From: Actinomycetota bacterium
Lineage (GTDB): Bacteria; Actinomycetota; AC-67
Assembly (NCBI GenBank): GCA_041658565.1
Contig: JBAZZY010000042.1
Coordinates: forward strand, 1 to 11,834
Reading direction: 5' to 3'
Length of the DNA stretch: 11,834 nt
In this document: positions 1-6,911 of the stretch, piece by piece
Numbering within the stretch: the stretch's first letter is position 1
How the letters are laid out: the number at the start of each line of letters is the position of its first letter
Program-made: the position numbers and the translations under genes
Notes under the pieces: generated by a model
What the model was told of the DNA's origin: nothing
The model's input: only the letters and a program-made list of their open reading frames with translations
The model's database searches: none

Positions 1-78
1 GAAACAGCGTCGCCTTCCCCTTCGACATCTGCGTCCACGCCGGTCGCCGCCCCGTCCTCGGGTGACCCGGGCGGGTGA
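1..78 (+). CDS. C-terminal tail of an unidentified protein (partial)
   Basis: Frame 1 is open from the window edge to a TGA at 76-78. It gives 25 residues rich in Ser, Pro, Thr, Ala and Gly, ending SGDPGG. Such a low-complexity tail is typical of an extracytoplasmic linker or a disordered C-terminus, but it does not identify a family. The next gene starts 48 bases later with its own ribosome binding site on the same strand, so the two could be co-transcribed. The reading could also be chance, because only 78 bases are visible. Confidence 0.4.
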   Translation, partial: ETASPSPSTSASTPVAAPSSGDPGG

Positions 79-114
79 GCGCGCCATGACAAGCCGCTCG
101 TAAGTTCGCACTAC

Positions 115-120
115 GGGAGG
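115..120 (+). promoter_or_regulatory. Ribosome binding site of the DsrE-family gene
   Basis: GGGAGG lies 6 bases before the GTG at 127. It supports this GTG as the start in the absence of an ATG. Confidence 0.7.
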
Positions 121-126
121 AGCATT

Positions 127-492
127 GTGAGTTCGAAGATCCTGTTCAACTGCACCCACGGCGCCGACGACCCCGAGCGAGCAACGCTGCCGTTCATCGC
201 GGCAAACGTCGCAGCGACCGCAGGGCAAGAGGCCATCGTCGTGTGCACGACCGACGCGGTGTGGATCGGCACCGTCGGAGGAGCCGACTCGATCATGGCC
301 GCCGGTTTGCCGCCGCTACGAGGGCTCTACGAGGAGTTCGTCGCCAACGGCGGACGCGTGTGGCTGTGCAGCGCATGCACAAAGCCGCGCGGAATCGACG
401 AGTCCGCCCTTCTGAATGGATCGAGCATCGTGGGAGCGGCCGTCGTCGTCGAAGAGATCGTCAACGGCGCCAAAGCAATATCGTTCGCGTAG
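127..492 (+). CDS. DsrE/DsrF-like family protein (121 aa)
   Basis: A small cytosolic protein of the DsrE/YchN fold, the family of sulfur-relay and persulfide-handling proteins. The N-terminal strand (KILFNCTHGADDPERA) is followed by helix-strand repeats with VVCTTDAVW near residues 38-46. A conserved late segment, VWLCSACTKPRGI (residues 78-90), carries Cys81 and Cys84. In many single-domain DsrE proteins a cysteine in this place is the reactive thiol, so a redox or sulfur-carrier role is likely, but the substrate is unknown. The length is normal for the family. The start is GTG at 127 with a good ribosome binding site. It converges with the minus-strand cysteine-rich gene ending at 520. It lies in a region of thiol-redox and hypoxia genes, which fits a stress role by inference. 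Confidence 0.85.
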   Translation: MSSKILFNCTHGADDPERATLPFIAANVAATAGQEAIVVCTTDAVWIGTVGGADSIMAAGLPPLRGLYEEFVANGGRVWLCSACTKPRGIDESALLNGSSIVGAAVVVEEIVNGAKAISFA

Positions 493-519
493 AAGCACCA
501 GGGCAGGCGCGAGATCCGG

Positions 520-795
520 CTAGTCGCGGCCGAGAGATTGCCGGACGATTTCTGCGTGTCGCTTGCCCTCGCTTGCCCACTCGCATGCGTCGGTGTTCTC
601 GCAATGCGGTTGACCCTCTCCTGTGGCGAAGTTGAAATCGCACACAGGACAGTGCACCTTGAAGTCCTCGGGGAGGTAGGGGCACTCATACCAACTGCAG
701 CCGCGAACTCCCTCGCCGGTAATGACGTCATACCCGCAGCCGGGACACTGATGAAACACCGGAATCCGCTTGGCCTTCCCGCCCCGATCGCTCAT
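520..795 (-). CDS. Small eight-cysteine protein with two tandem zinc-knuckle-like repeats
   Basis: I do not recognise a named family. The 91-residue product contains two copies of one pattern: CxxC, 12 residues including TGEG, C, 4-5 residues, C. The first copy uses Cys17, Cys20, Cys33 and Cys38; the second uses Cys49, Cys52, Cys65 and Cys71. Each copy offers four thiolates, enough for one tetrahedral metal site (zinc most likely, iron possible). No DNA-binding helix, membrane segment or signal peptide is visible. The start is ATG at 793-795, preceded by GAGGAG at 803-808 on the minus strand. The gene converges with the DsrE gene and diverges from osmC, with a 359-base intergenic region between them. 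A metal-binding or redox-sensing accessory role is inference only. Confidence 0.75.
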   Translation of the reverse strand: MSDRGGKAKRIPVFHQCPGCGYDVITGEGVRGCSWYECPYLPEDFKVHCPVCDFNFATGEGQPHCENTDACEWASEGKRHAEIVRQSLGRD

Positions 796-802
796 GACCT
801 AT

Positions 803-808
803 CTCCTC
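803..808 (-). promoter_or_regulatory. Ribosome binding site of the eight-cysteine gene
   Basis: GAGGAG on the minus strand, 7 bases before the ATG at 793-795, fixes the start of this gene. Confidence 0.65.
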
Positions 809-1050
809 GCCGGACGGACTCCAGCCTCCGCTTGCCACCGACAAGCAGGAAGTGCCGGACGGTCCCCGGGGCAAGGCGCGTTCGCCCCTAACGACCCGGT
901 CTCCCAGTCCCATAGTGTCCCAATCCGGTAGGGAAGGCAAGCGCGAAGAACAACGCCCCGCTTTCGGCGCAGCAGAACCGCCCGACACGATCCGGCGCAC
1001 CGTCGAGGGGTCGACTCAGAGGCCCGGCATCGTCAAGTGATTGTCCGCAA

Positions 1051-1100
1051 CCAAACATGTGAAGTCCGAATAGCCCAATTCGACCGGTTTCTTCACTTGG
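1051..1100. repeat. Composite inverted repeat upstream of osmC
   Basis: The outer arms are GTGAAG (1059-1064) and CTTCAC (1091-1096). They extend through CCAA (1051-1054) and TTGG (1097-1100) with a 4-base bulge. Inside lies a second stem, CGAAT (1067-1071) and ATTCG (1078-1082), with a 6-base loop. It sits about 55 bases before the osmC start. It could be an operator for a repressor or a leader structure; with no T-tract it does not look like a terminator. Confidence 0.35.
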
Positions 1101-1154
1101 CGGAACACGTTAGGCCACCACTATGTTGACATCGTCAGAAGGGAATCCCATCGA

Positions 1155-1571
1155 ATGACAGACTTGCCAATCACAGTCACATGGTCGGATGGCGATCGGT
1201 TCGACATCCGGATACGCGATCACACGCTGATCGTCGATCAGCCGGCTCACGACGGTGGCACAGATTCCGGCCCCACCCCAACCGAGATGTTCGTTGCGAG
1301 CCTCGCCGCGTGCACCGCGTTCTACGCCGGACGGTTCCTTCGCCGACACAACCTCACCGTCGACGGGCTCCGAATCGAGTCCGGCTGGACGATGAGCGAC
1401 GACCGCCCCCATCGCGTCGAGACGATCGCCATCGACGTGATCACATCGACTCCGCTGGACGGCAAACAGATCGATAAGCTGAGAGCCGTCGTCGAACGTT
1501 GCACGGTGCAGAACACCTTGAACACTCCACCAAGAGTCAGCATCAAACTCGGCGGGACCACAAGTTCCTAG
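1155..1571 (+). CDS. OsmC/Ohr family protein (138 aa)
   Basis: An OsmC-fold protein, a family that reduces organic hydroperoxides through a pair of reactive cysteines in a homodimer. Both landmarks are present: Cys53 in SLAACTAFYAGRF, preceded by the PTEMF segment (residues 42-46), and Cys116 in VVERCTVQNTL. The N-terminal half gives the expected beta strands (ITVTWSDGDRFDIRI). The length is normal for the short OsmC/YhfA-like subgroup rather than for Ohr proper, so the natural substrate is uncertain. The ATG at 1155 follows AGAAGGGA at 1137-1144. The next gene starts 13 bases after its stop on the same strand, so the two are probably one operon. Confidence 0.88.
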   Translation: MTDLPITVTWSDGDRFDIRIRDHTLIVDQPAHDGGTDSGPTPTEMFVASLAACTAFYAGRFLRRHNLTVDGLRIESGWTMSDDRPHRVETIAIDVITSTPLDGKQIDKLRAVVERCTVQNTLNTPPRVSIKLGGTTSS

Positions 1572-1584
1572 ATCGGAGAATGCC

Positions 1585-4290
1585 GTGGCCGCATACCCCG
1601 CACATCGCGAAGCCGACGTCGCACTGCGCGATGGATCGACGATTCACATCCGCCCCGTCCGCGCCGACGACGAAGAGGCCGTCCTAGCCTTCTATCGAGG
1701 TCTGTCCGAACGCTCACTGTGGTTTCGGTTCTTCGGCGGCGGCCCCAACCTCGAGAAGGCAGCCCGATGGGCTATCGACGTCGACTACGAATCTAGGTAC
1801 GGGTTGGTGGCAACCACCGGCATCGACCACGAAGTCGTCGGACACGGTTCGTACTCGCGCATCGACGAGGAACATGCGGAGGTCGCATTCGCAATCGCCG
1901 ATCAGGTGCAAGGGCATGGCCTCGGAACGATTCTTCTCGCGCACCTGGCGGAGGTAGCCGACGCGAACGGAATCTCGATCTTCCATGCGGAGGTCCTGCC
2001 CGAGAACCACGCGATGGCGGACGTGTTCCGCGAGAGTGGCTTCGCCGTGAAGACGAGCACGAAACCCGGCGTCGTCGTGTTCGAGTTCCCGGCCGCGCTG
2101 AGCGAAGACGCAGTCGAACGTTTCGAGCGACGCGAGCAGAGCGCGGCCGTGGCAGCCATGCAAACCTTCTTGTCTCCCCGCTCAGTGGCCGTCATCGGAG
2201 CCACCAACCGACGCGGCTCGATCGGCGGGGAGATCTTCCACAACCTCGTGAGTACCTCATTCGCCGGACCCGTGTACCCGGTGAACCCCACGTCGGAAGT
2301 CGTCCAGTCGGTTCTGGCCTACCCCTCCATCACCGCAATTCCGGGGGCGGTCGATCTGGCGGTCGTTGTCGTCCCTGCGGCATCGGTCCTTGACGTCGCG
2401 CGCGAGTGTGCCGTCAAGGGCGCGCGCGCGATGGTCGTGATCTCCTCGGGCTTTGGTGAAACCGGCGACATCGGGCTGGACAACCAGCGAGAGCTGCTCA
2501 AGATCTGCCGCGACGCTGGGATGCGCCTCATCGGACCTAACTGCATGGGGATCATCAACACCCACCCGGACGTGCGTCTCAATGCGACCTTTGGGCCGAT
2601 CTACCCGCCGCATGGCGGCGTGGGATTCCTTTCGCAAAGCGGCGCTCTGGGGTTAGCGGTCATCGACTACGCCAAGGACCTCGGACTCGGCCTGTCCTCC
2701 TTCGTCTCGGTCGGGAACAAGGCCGATATCTCAGGCAACGACTTGATTCACTACTGGGAGTCCGACCCCGACACGAACCTGATCTTGCTGTATCTGGAGT
2801 CGTTCGGGAACCCGCGCGCGTTCGCCCGGATCGCCCGGCGGGTCGGACACAGCAAGCCCATCGTCGCAGTCAAGAGCGGCCGCTCGAGCGCCGGCGCGCG
2901 CGCAGCCTCGTCTCACACCGGCGCCCTGCTCGCCGCATCGGACCTGACCGTAGAGGCTCTGTTCCGCCAGGCCGGAGTAATCCGAACCGACACGCTCGCC
3001 GAGATGTTCGATGTCGCAGCACTGCTGGCGAACCAGCCGCCACCCAAGGGCGGCCGAATCGGGATCGTCACCAACGCAGGCGGTCCGGGGATCTTGTGTG
3101 CGGACGCGTGCGATGCCTCGGGGCTCGAGGTTCCGGCACTTCCCGAACGCATTCAGCGTCGGCTGATGGAGTTCCTGCCGACGGATGCAGCGACGGCGAA
3201 TCCCGTCGACATGCTTGCAGCCGCCCCCGGCGAGCACTACCAACGGGCGATCGACATCGTGGCGCGCTCGGGCGCGGTCGACGCGATCGTGGCGATCTTC
3301 GTACCTCCGCTTGTCACGCGGCCTGAAGACGCGGCGGCGGCGATCCGTGCGGCGGCGGCGGCCATGCCGCCCGACATCCCGCTGTTGACCGTCTTCATGT
3401 CCGCACACGGAGTCCCGGAAGACCTCCGAGGCGACGCCGTGCGTGTGCCGTCCTACGCCTTCCCCGAAGACGCGGCGAGTGCCCTGGCGCGCGCCGTGCA
3501 ATACGGCGCCTGGCGCAACAAACCGGAGGGCCGGATCCCAAGTTTCCCTGAAGCGCGGCGCTCCGAAGCTGCGGCGCTGATCGCAACCGCGCTGCAAGAC
3601 GGCCCCCGGTGGCTGAGGCCGGAGGAAGTTGCGCAACTGCTGTCGTGTTACGGACTCCCGTTGGCGGAGTGGCGCCTGGCGGCAGACCCCGCAACCGCTG
3701 GCCAGGCTGCGGCCGAAATGGGCGGGCTGGTCGCATTGAAAGCAGTCGCCCCGACGCTCCTGCACAAGAGCGAGAGCGGTGCGGTTGCGCTGTCGTTGTC
3801 CGGCGAACGTCAGGTCGCAGCCGCCGCCACCGAAATGCAAAAGCGAGTCGCCGCGTCCGGCCACAGGGTAAGCGGCTTCCTCGTCCAGCAGATGGCGCCG
3901 GCCGGCGTTGAGATGCTCGTCGGCGTCGTACACAACCCGTTGTTCGGCCCGGTCGTGGCGTGCGGGGCAGGCGGAACCGCGGTGGAACTGATGAAGGACA
4001 TCGCCGTTCGCATCACCCCGATCAGTGATCGCGACGCGACTGAACTGACGAGATCGCTGGCAACCTTCCCACTGCTAACCGGTTACCGCGGATCACCGCC
4101 CACCGACGTCGCCGCACTCGAAGACGTCATTCTGCGGGTAGGCGCGCTCGTCGAAGACCAACCGCAAATCGCGGAGATGGACTGCAATCCCGTGATTGTT
4201 CACCCCGCGGGAGCAATGATCGTGGATGCCCGCATCCGGGTGGAGGAAAGCGCTCCGCGCGCGCCACTGGTCGCGCGCCGGCGCCTGTAA
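1585..4290 (+). CDS. GNAT acetyltransferase fused to ADP-forming acyl-CoA synthetase (Pat-like, 901 aa)
   Basis: A five-domain fusion. Residues about 16-170 are a GNAT domain with the acetyl-CoA loop QGHGLG at 109-114. A linker leads to the CoA-binding Rossmann domain (SPRSVAVIGA, 197-206), then succinyl-CoA-ligase-like domains (GPNCMG 317-322; SQSGAL 350-355; SHTGALL 443-449). An ATP-grasp domain covers about 656-890 (LKAVAPTLLHKS 718-729; VEMLVGVVHNPLFGPVVA 775-792; EMDCNPV 864-870). Family members acetylate lysines of proteins such as acetyl-CoA synthetase. GNAT-first order is the actinobacterial arrangement, the reverse of enteric Pat/PatZ. His444 aligns with the phosphohistidine of true ADP-forming synthetases, so the ligase half may be active. 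The GTG start at 1585 follows CGGAGAA (1574-1580). It lies 13 bases after osmC and converges with devR. Confidence 0.9.
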   Translation: MAAYPAHREADVALRDGSTIHIRPVRADDEEAVLAFYRGLSERSLWFRFFGGGPNLEKAARWAIDVDYESRYGLVATTGIDHEVVGHGSYSRIDEEHAEVAFAIADQVQGHGLGTILLAHLAEVADANGISIFHAEVLPENHAMADVFRESGFAVKTSTKPGVVVFEFPAALSEDAVERFERREQSAAVAAMQTFLSPRSVAVIGATNRRGSIGGEIFHNLVSTSFAGPVYPVNPTSEVVQSVLAYPSITAIPGAVDLAVVVVPAASVLDVARECAVKGARAMVVISSGFGETGDIGLDNQRELLKICRDAGMRLIGPNCMGIINTHPDVRLNATFGPIYPPHGGVGFLSQSGALGLAVIDYAKDLGLGLSSFVSVGNKADISGNDLIHYWESDPDTNLILLYLESFGNPRAFARIARRVGHSKPIVAVKSGRSSAGARAASSHTGALLAASDLTVEALFRQAGVIRTDTLAEMFDVAALLANQPPPKGGRIGIVTNAGGPGILCADACDASGLEVPALPERIQRRLMEFLPTDAATANPVDMLAAAPGEHYQRAIDIVARSGAVDAIVAIFVPPLVTRPEDAAAAIRAAAAAMPPDIPLLTVFMSAHGVPEDLRGDAVRVPSYAFPEDAASALARAVQYGAWRNKPEGRIPSFPEARRSEAAALIATALQDGPRWLRPEEVAQLLSCYGLPLAEWRLAADPATAGQAAAEMGGLVALKAVAPTLLHKSESGAVALSLSGERQVAAAATEMQKRVAASGHRVSGFLVQQMAPAGVEMLVGVVHNPLFGPVVACGAGGTAVELMKDIAVRITPISDRDATELTRSLATFPLLTGYRGSPPTDVAALEDVILRVGALVEDQPQIAEMDCNPVIVHPAGAMIVDARIRVEESAPRAPLVARRRL

Positions 4291-4301
4291 TCGCGGACGG
4301 G

Positions 4302-4973
4302 TCAGCCCTGCGAGCCCGGCGTGGCAGTGTGGCGGGCCAGATACGCAGCCGCCTCGGCGCGCCGCGAAACCTCGAGTTTCATCAGAATGCTCGAGACGTA
4401 GTTTTTGACGGTCTTCTCGGCCAGTTTCAACTCCTGGCCGATCTCCTTGTTCGTCTTGCCGCCGGCAACCAGCGTGAGGATGCGCTCCTCTTGCGGCGAC
4501 AACCGAGCCAGCTTCTCGTCGCGTAGCAAATGCTTGCCCCTGCGCAGCCGCTCGAGAACGGGTCCGGTCATAGCGGGGTCGAGCAGAGACTGCCCCGACG
4601 CCACGGCTCGAATCGACCGTACGAGATCCCCTCCGCGGACTTGCTTGAGCACGAATCCGGCCGCCCCGGCCATGATCGAGGCGAACAAAGCCTCGTCGTC
4701 GGAAAACGATGTGAGCATGATTACGGCGATCTTGGGATGACGCGCACGGATCTCGCGACAGGCCTCGATCCCGCTGCCATCGGCCAGTCGAACGTCCATC
4801 ACAACGACGTCGGGACGGGTCGCATCGGCAGCTTCAACCGATTCATGCACCGAGCCGGCCTCGGCGCAGACCTCTAGGTCTCCGGCGGACTCCAGCAGAG
4901 TGCGAACACCGCGACGAACCACCTCGTGGTCGTCCACGATCATGACTTTGATCTGAGTCGGTTCCTGGTTCAT
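4302..4973 (-). CDS. devR: NarL/DevR(DosR)-type response regulator (223 aa)
   Basis: The receiver domain (residues about 7-122) has the acidic pair Asp14/Asp15 in VDDHEVVRRG, phosphorylation site Asp60 in VVVMDVRL, Thr88 and Lys110. The LuxR-type helix-turn-helix (about 158-215) contains LAEKTVKNYVS. The sequence closely resembles Mycobacterium DosR from memory, including the EKTVKN helix whose Lys and Asn residues contact the GGG/CCC half-sites of DosR boxes (Lys187, Lys190, Asn191 here). Its partner kinase is directly upstream, 39 bases away. I chose the ATG at 4971-4973 because GGAG lies 6 bases before it. An in-frame ATG at 4983-4985 would add four residues but has only a weak ribosome binding site. 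The 3' end faces the Pat-like gene with an 11-base gap. Confidence 0.93.
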   Translation of the reverse strand: MNQEPTQIKVMIVDDHEVVRRGVRTLLESAGDLEVCAEAGSVHESVEAADATRPDVVVMDVRLADGSGIEACREIRARHPKIAVIMLTSFSDDEALFASIMAGAAGFVLKQVRGGDLVRSIRAVASGQSLLDPAMTGPVLERLRRGKHLLRDEKLARLSPQEERILTLVAGGKTNKEIGQELKLAEKTVKNYVSSILMKLEVSRRAEAAAYLARHTATPGSQG

Positions 4974-4979
4974 CGTCGT

Positions 4980-4983
4980 CTCC
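4980..4983 (-). promoter_or_regulatory. Ribosome binding site that decides the devR start
   Basis: On the minus strand GGAG is followed by ACGACG and then ATG, a spacing of 6. The upstream ATG (4983-4985) overlaps this motif and has no comparable site, so the shorter protein is favoured. Confidence 0.5.
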
Positions 4984-5012
4984 ATCCTGGCACAGATCGA
5001 AGCCGCCTGCGG

Positions 5013-6731
5013 TTACAGCGGAATCGTGATCCGCACCCTCGCCCCTTTGCCGGGGGCCGAATCGATCCGCAGCGATCCCCCGAGTGCAGAGGCGCGCGCG
5101 CCCAAGTTCGTCAATCCGTGTCCGGTGCCCGCAACGGCCGCGGGATCAAACCCGGTTCCGTCGTCCTCCACCTGAAGCACGACGCAACCGAATTCGTGAT
5201 ACAGCGAGAGCGACACTCGGCTTCCGTCGGAATGCCGCACGGCGTTCGACATTGCCTCGCGCGCCGCTTGCATCAGATCTCCGGCATTCGACGACAGCAC
5301 TGAGGCCGCATCCTCATCGATATCGACCGAAACGACCATCCGCTCCCCCTGGCGAAAGTCCTCCGCCAGTTCGCGCAGCATCCGGTCAAGCTGCCAGTCG
5401 ACCATCCCGCCCGGTCGCAACGCGAAGATGTAGTTGCGGAGATCCCGGATTACGCGGTCGATGTCGTCCACCGCAGCCTCGAGCCGCTGACGCACAACCG
5501 CTTCATCCGTTGCCACGGCTTCGGTCGCTTGGAGCGCCATCCCAACGGCGAACAACGATTGCACGACGCCGTCGTGCAATTCCTTCGCGATCCGCTCTCG
5601 GTCCTCCAGGACCGCCAACCGCTGCAATTCCTCCCGCAGCCGTGCATACTCCAGCGCCACCGAAGCCTGCGCCGCGAAAAGCTCCACGAGCGCAAGGTCG
5701 TCCGGGCTGAACCGGCTCCCGCCCGAGATGTTCGCCAGCGCGAGAGTTCCAAACCGGCGCTCTCCTGCCGCCAGCGGAACGAACAAGGCAGGACCCAGCC
5801 CTCCGACTCGGACCATCGGCTGCAGCGTGTGCGTGTCGACCGACGCGTCCTCGACGGCACGCGGGCTCAGCGCCTGCATCACCTCTCCGGAGATGGACTG
5901 GTCGCGCGGAAAACGCATGCCGTCCACCGCTTCCGCGTGCGCTCCTTCGGCAACCCGAACGACCATCGTCTCTCCATCAAGTTCTGGAGTTGCCACCGTG
6001 GCCAAGTCCGCGCCGACCAAGTCGCGCGCGTGACGAGCGATCAGACGCAGGACGGCATCGGCGTCCCCGCCCTCCAAAATCGCTCCGGTCACCTCGTTCA
6101 CCGCCGCGAGGCGGCGCTGGCGGACTCGCGCCTCCTCATACAGCCGCGCGTTTTCGATCGCCACCCCAGCCTGCAAGGCGAGCGTCAGCACGGCTCGCTC
6201 GTCCTCCTCGGTGAACTCGTCCGCGCCCCGCTTCTCGGTGAGGTAGAGATTGCCGAAGACCTTGCCGCGGACCTTGATCGGCACCCCGAGGAACGAGGTC
6301 ATCGACGGATGAAGTGGCGGGAAGCCGCTCGAGCGCTCATGATCCTGAATCCGTCGGAGCCTTAGCGGCCGGGCGTCGCGAATCAGAAGGCCCAGGATCC
6401 CCGAGCCGACGGGCGGATGTCCGATGGCTCGTCGCTCCTCCTGTGTCACCCCGGCGGTGACGAACTCCACGATCGAGCGCTGGTCGGCGTGGTTGAGGAC
6501 ACCCAAGGCCCCGTAGCGGGCATCGGCGACGTCGCAGGCCAGGTCCACGATCTTCTGCAGAACCGCCGGCAATGACAACTCCGACGCAAGGATTACCCCG
6601 GCCTGCAGCAGAGCCTCGTGCCCGCGCTCAGCCTGCTGAAACTGCTGGTAAACCGCACTTTCTTCGGGCGAGGGGCCGGACGAGGCGCCGACGCCTTCAG
6701 GCGCACGAGTAGCGTCGGTGCCCTGGGTCAT
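5013..6731 (-). CDS. devS: DevS/DosS-like sensor histidine kinase with heme-type GAF domain (572 aa)
   Basis: No membrane segments, so a soluble sensor. Domain order: GAF-A about 50-198, GAF-B about 225-362, HisKA_3 dimerisation/phosphoacceptor about 375-440 with His386 in ELHDGVVQSLF, and an HATPase domain about 480-572 with the N box (EAMSNAVRH, Asn496), DDGTGF (523-528) and GHGLTNL (537-543). GAF-A contains GFPPLHPSM; His141 matches the heme-ligating His149 of Mycobacterium DosS, and Tyr163 in NLYLTEK matches DosS Tyr171, at the same offset of eight. The length is close to the 578 residues of DosS. It should therefore sense O2, NO or CO (or redox state) and phosphorylate the downstream DevR. 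The ATG at 6729-6731 has a modest site, GGTAGG, eight bases before it. It heads the devS-devR operon, divergent from the CBS genes. Confidence 0.93.
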   Translation of the reverse strand: MTQGTDATRAPEGVGASSGPSPEESAVYQQFQQAERGHEALLQAGVILASELSLPAVLQKIVDLACDVADARYGALGVLNHADQRSIVEFVTAGVTQEERRAIGHPPVGSGILGLLIRDARPLRLRRIQDHERSSGFPPLHPSMTSFLGVPIKVRGKVFGNLYLTEKRGADEFTEEDERAVLTLALQAGVAIENARLYEEARVRQRRLAAVNEVTGAILEGGDADAVLRLIARHARDLVGADLATVATPELDGETMVVRVAEGAHAEAVDGMRFPRDQSISGEVMQALSPRAVEDASVDTHTLQPMVRVGGLGPALFVPLAAGERRFGTLALANISGGSRFSPDDLALVELFAAQASVALEYARLREELQRLAVLEDRERIAKELHDGVVQSLFAVGMALQATEAVATDEAVVRQRLEAAVDDIDRVIRDLRNYIFALRPGGMVDWQLDRMLRELAEDFRQGERMVVSVDIDEDAASVLSSNAGDLMQAAREAMSNAVRHSDGSRVSLSLYHEFGCVVLQVEDDGTGFDPAAVAGTGHGLTNLGARASALGGSLRIDSAPGKGARVRITIPL

Positions 6732-6765
6732 CCATTGAGCCTACCAAGGGCAACGGCCCGGTGAA

Positions 6766-6787
6766 CCAAGGGCCGTTTGGCCCTTGG
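6766..6787. promoter_or_regulatory. DosR-box-like operator, perfect 9-bp inverted repeat
   Basis: The arms CCAAGGGCC (6766-6774) and GGCCCTTGG (6779-6787) are separated by GTTT. The core reads GGGnCnWWnGnCCC, which agrees with the invariant positions of the mycobacterial DosR box (GGGACTWWAGTCCC), while the A/T flanks of that box are replaced. The centre is at 6776.5. It lies between devS and a CBS gene, the type of gene DosR controls in mycobacteria. Binding by the neighbouring DevR is inference. Confidence 0.55.
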
Positions 6788-6812
6788 GCTTTCGCACGGC
6801 TTTCTCTACCGT
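6784..6812 (+). promoter_or_regulatory. Candidate promoter for the CBS-BON genes
   Basis: A TTGGGC -35 (6784-6789), 17-base spacer and TACCGT -10 (6807-6812, actinobacterial TAnnnT type) predict a start near 6819. The -35 overlaps the right arm of the inverted repeat, whose centre then lies about 42.5 bases upstream of the predicted start. That is the position used by DosR for class II activation. Weak matches like this also occur by chance. Confidence 0.35.
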
Positions 6813-6911
6813 TTGACCGGGACTGCGGAAGACCTCGCAACGATTCCAAAGCTTGCAAGCGAGGTGCCTTCGCAAGCCGGCGGTCTAGCCGGCGGGTTCC
6901 GCGGCTTCAGC

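Larger units (their letters stand above)
796..1154. other. Divergent intergenic region without a supported gene
   Basis: This stretch separates the minus-strand eight-cysteine gene from the plus-strand osmC gene and should carry both promoters. I see no convincing coding region; the open frames here have no ribosome binding sites and no family resemblance. Visible structures are an imperfect composite hairpin at 1051-1100 and two GTCCC copies exactly 10 bases apart (907-911 and 917-921). No clear -35/-10 pair stands out. Confidence 0.6.

Noticed and set aside
864..871. CCCCGGGG palindrome as an operator
   Set aside because: An 8-bp GC palindrome is expected by chance in DNA of this composition, and its flanks are not symmetric.
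907..921. Two GTCCC half-sites 10 bp apart as a DosR site
   Set aside because: They are direct rather than inverted repeats and lack the A/T centre of a DosR box; too short to support a call.
728..1040. Short frames on both strands in the osmC upstream region
   Set aside because: No ribosome binding site, no family resemblance, Ser/Arg/Pro/Gly-rich content; treated as non-coding intergenic DNA.
2731..3933. A long open frame (400 codons) on the minus strand inside the Pat-like gene
   Set aside because: It is antisense to a gene with clear domains from end to end. Its product is Arg/Gly/Asp/His-rich with no recognisable motif, typical of an open antisense frame in GC-rich DNA.
6766..6790. The 9-bp inverted repeat as a Rho-independent terminator
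   Set aside because: Both flanking genes are transcribed away from it and no T-run follows on either strand.
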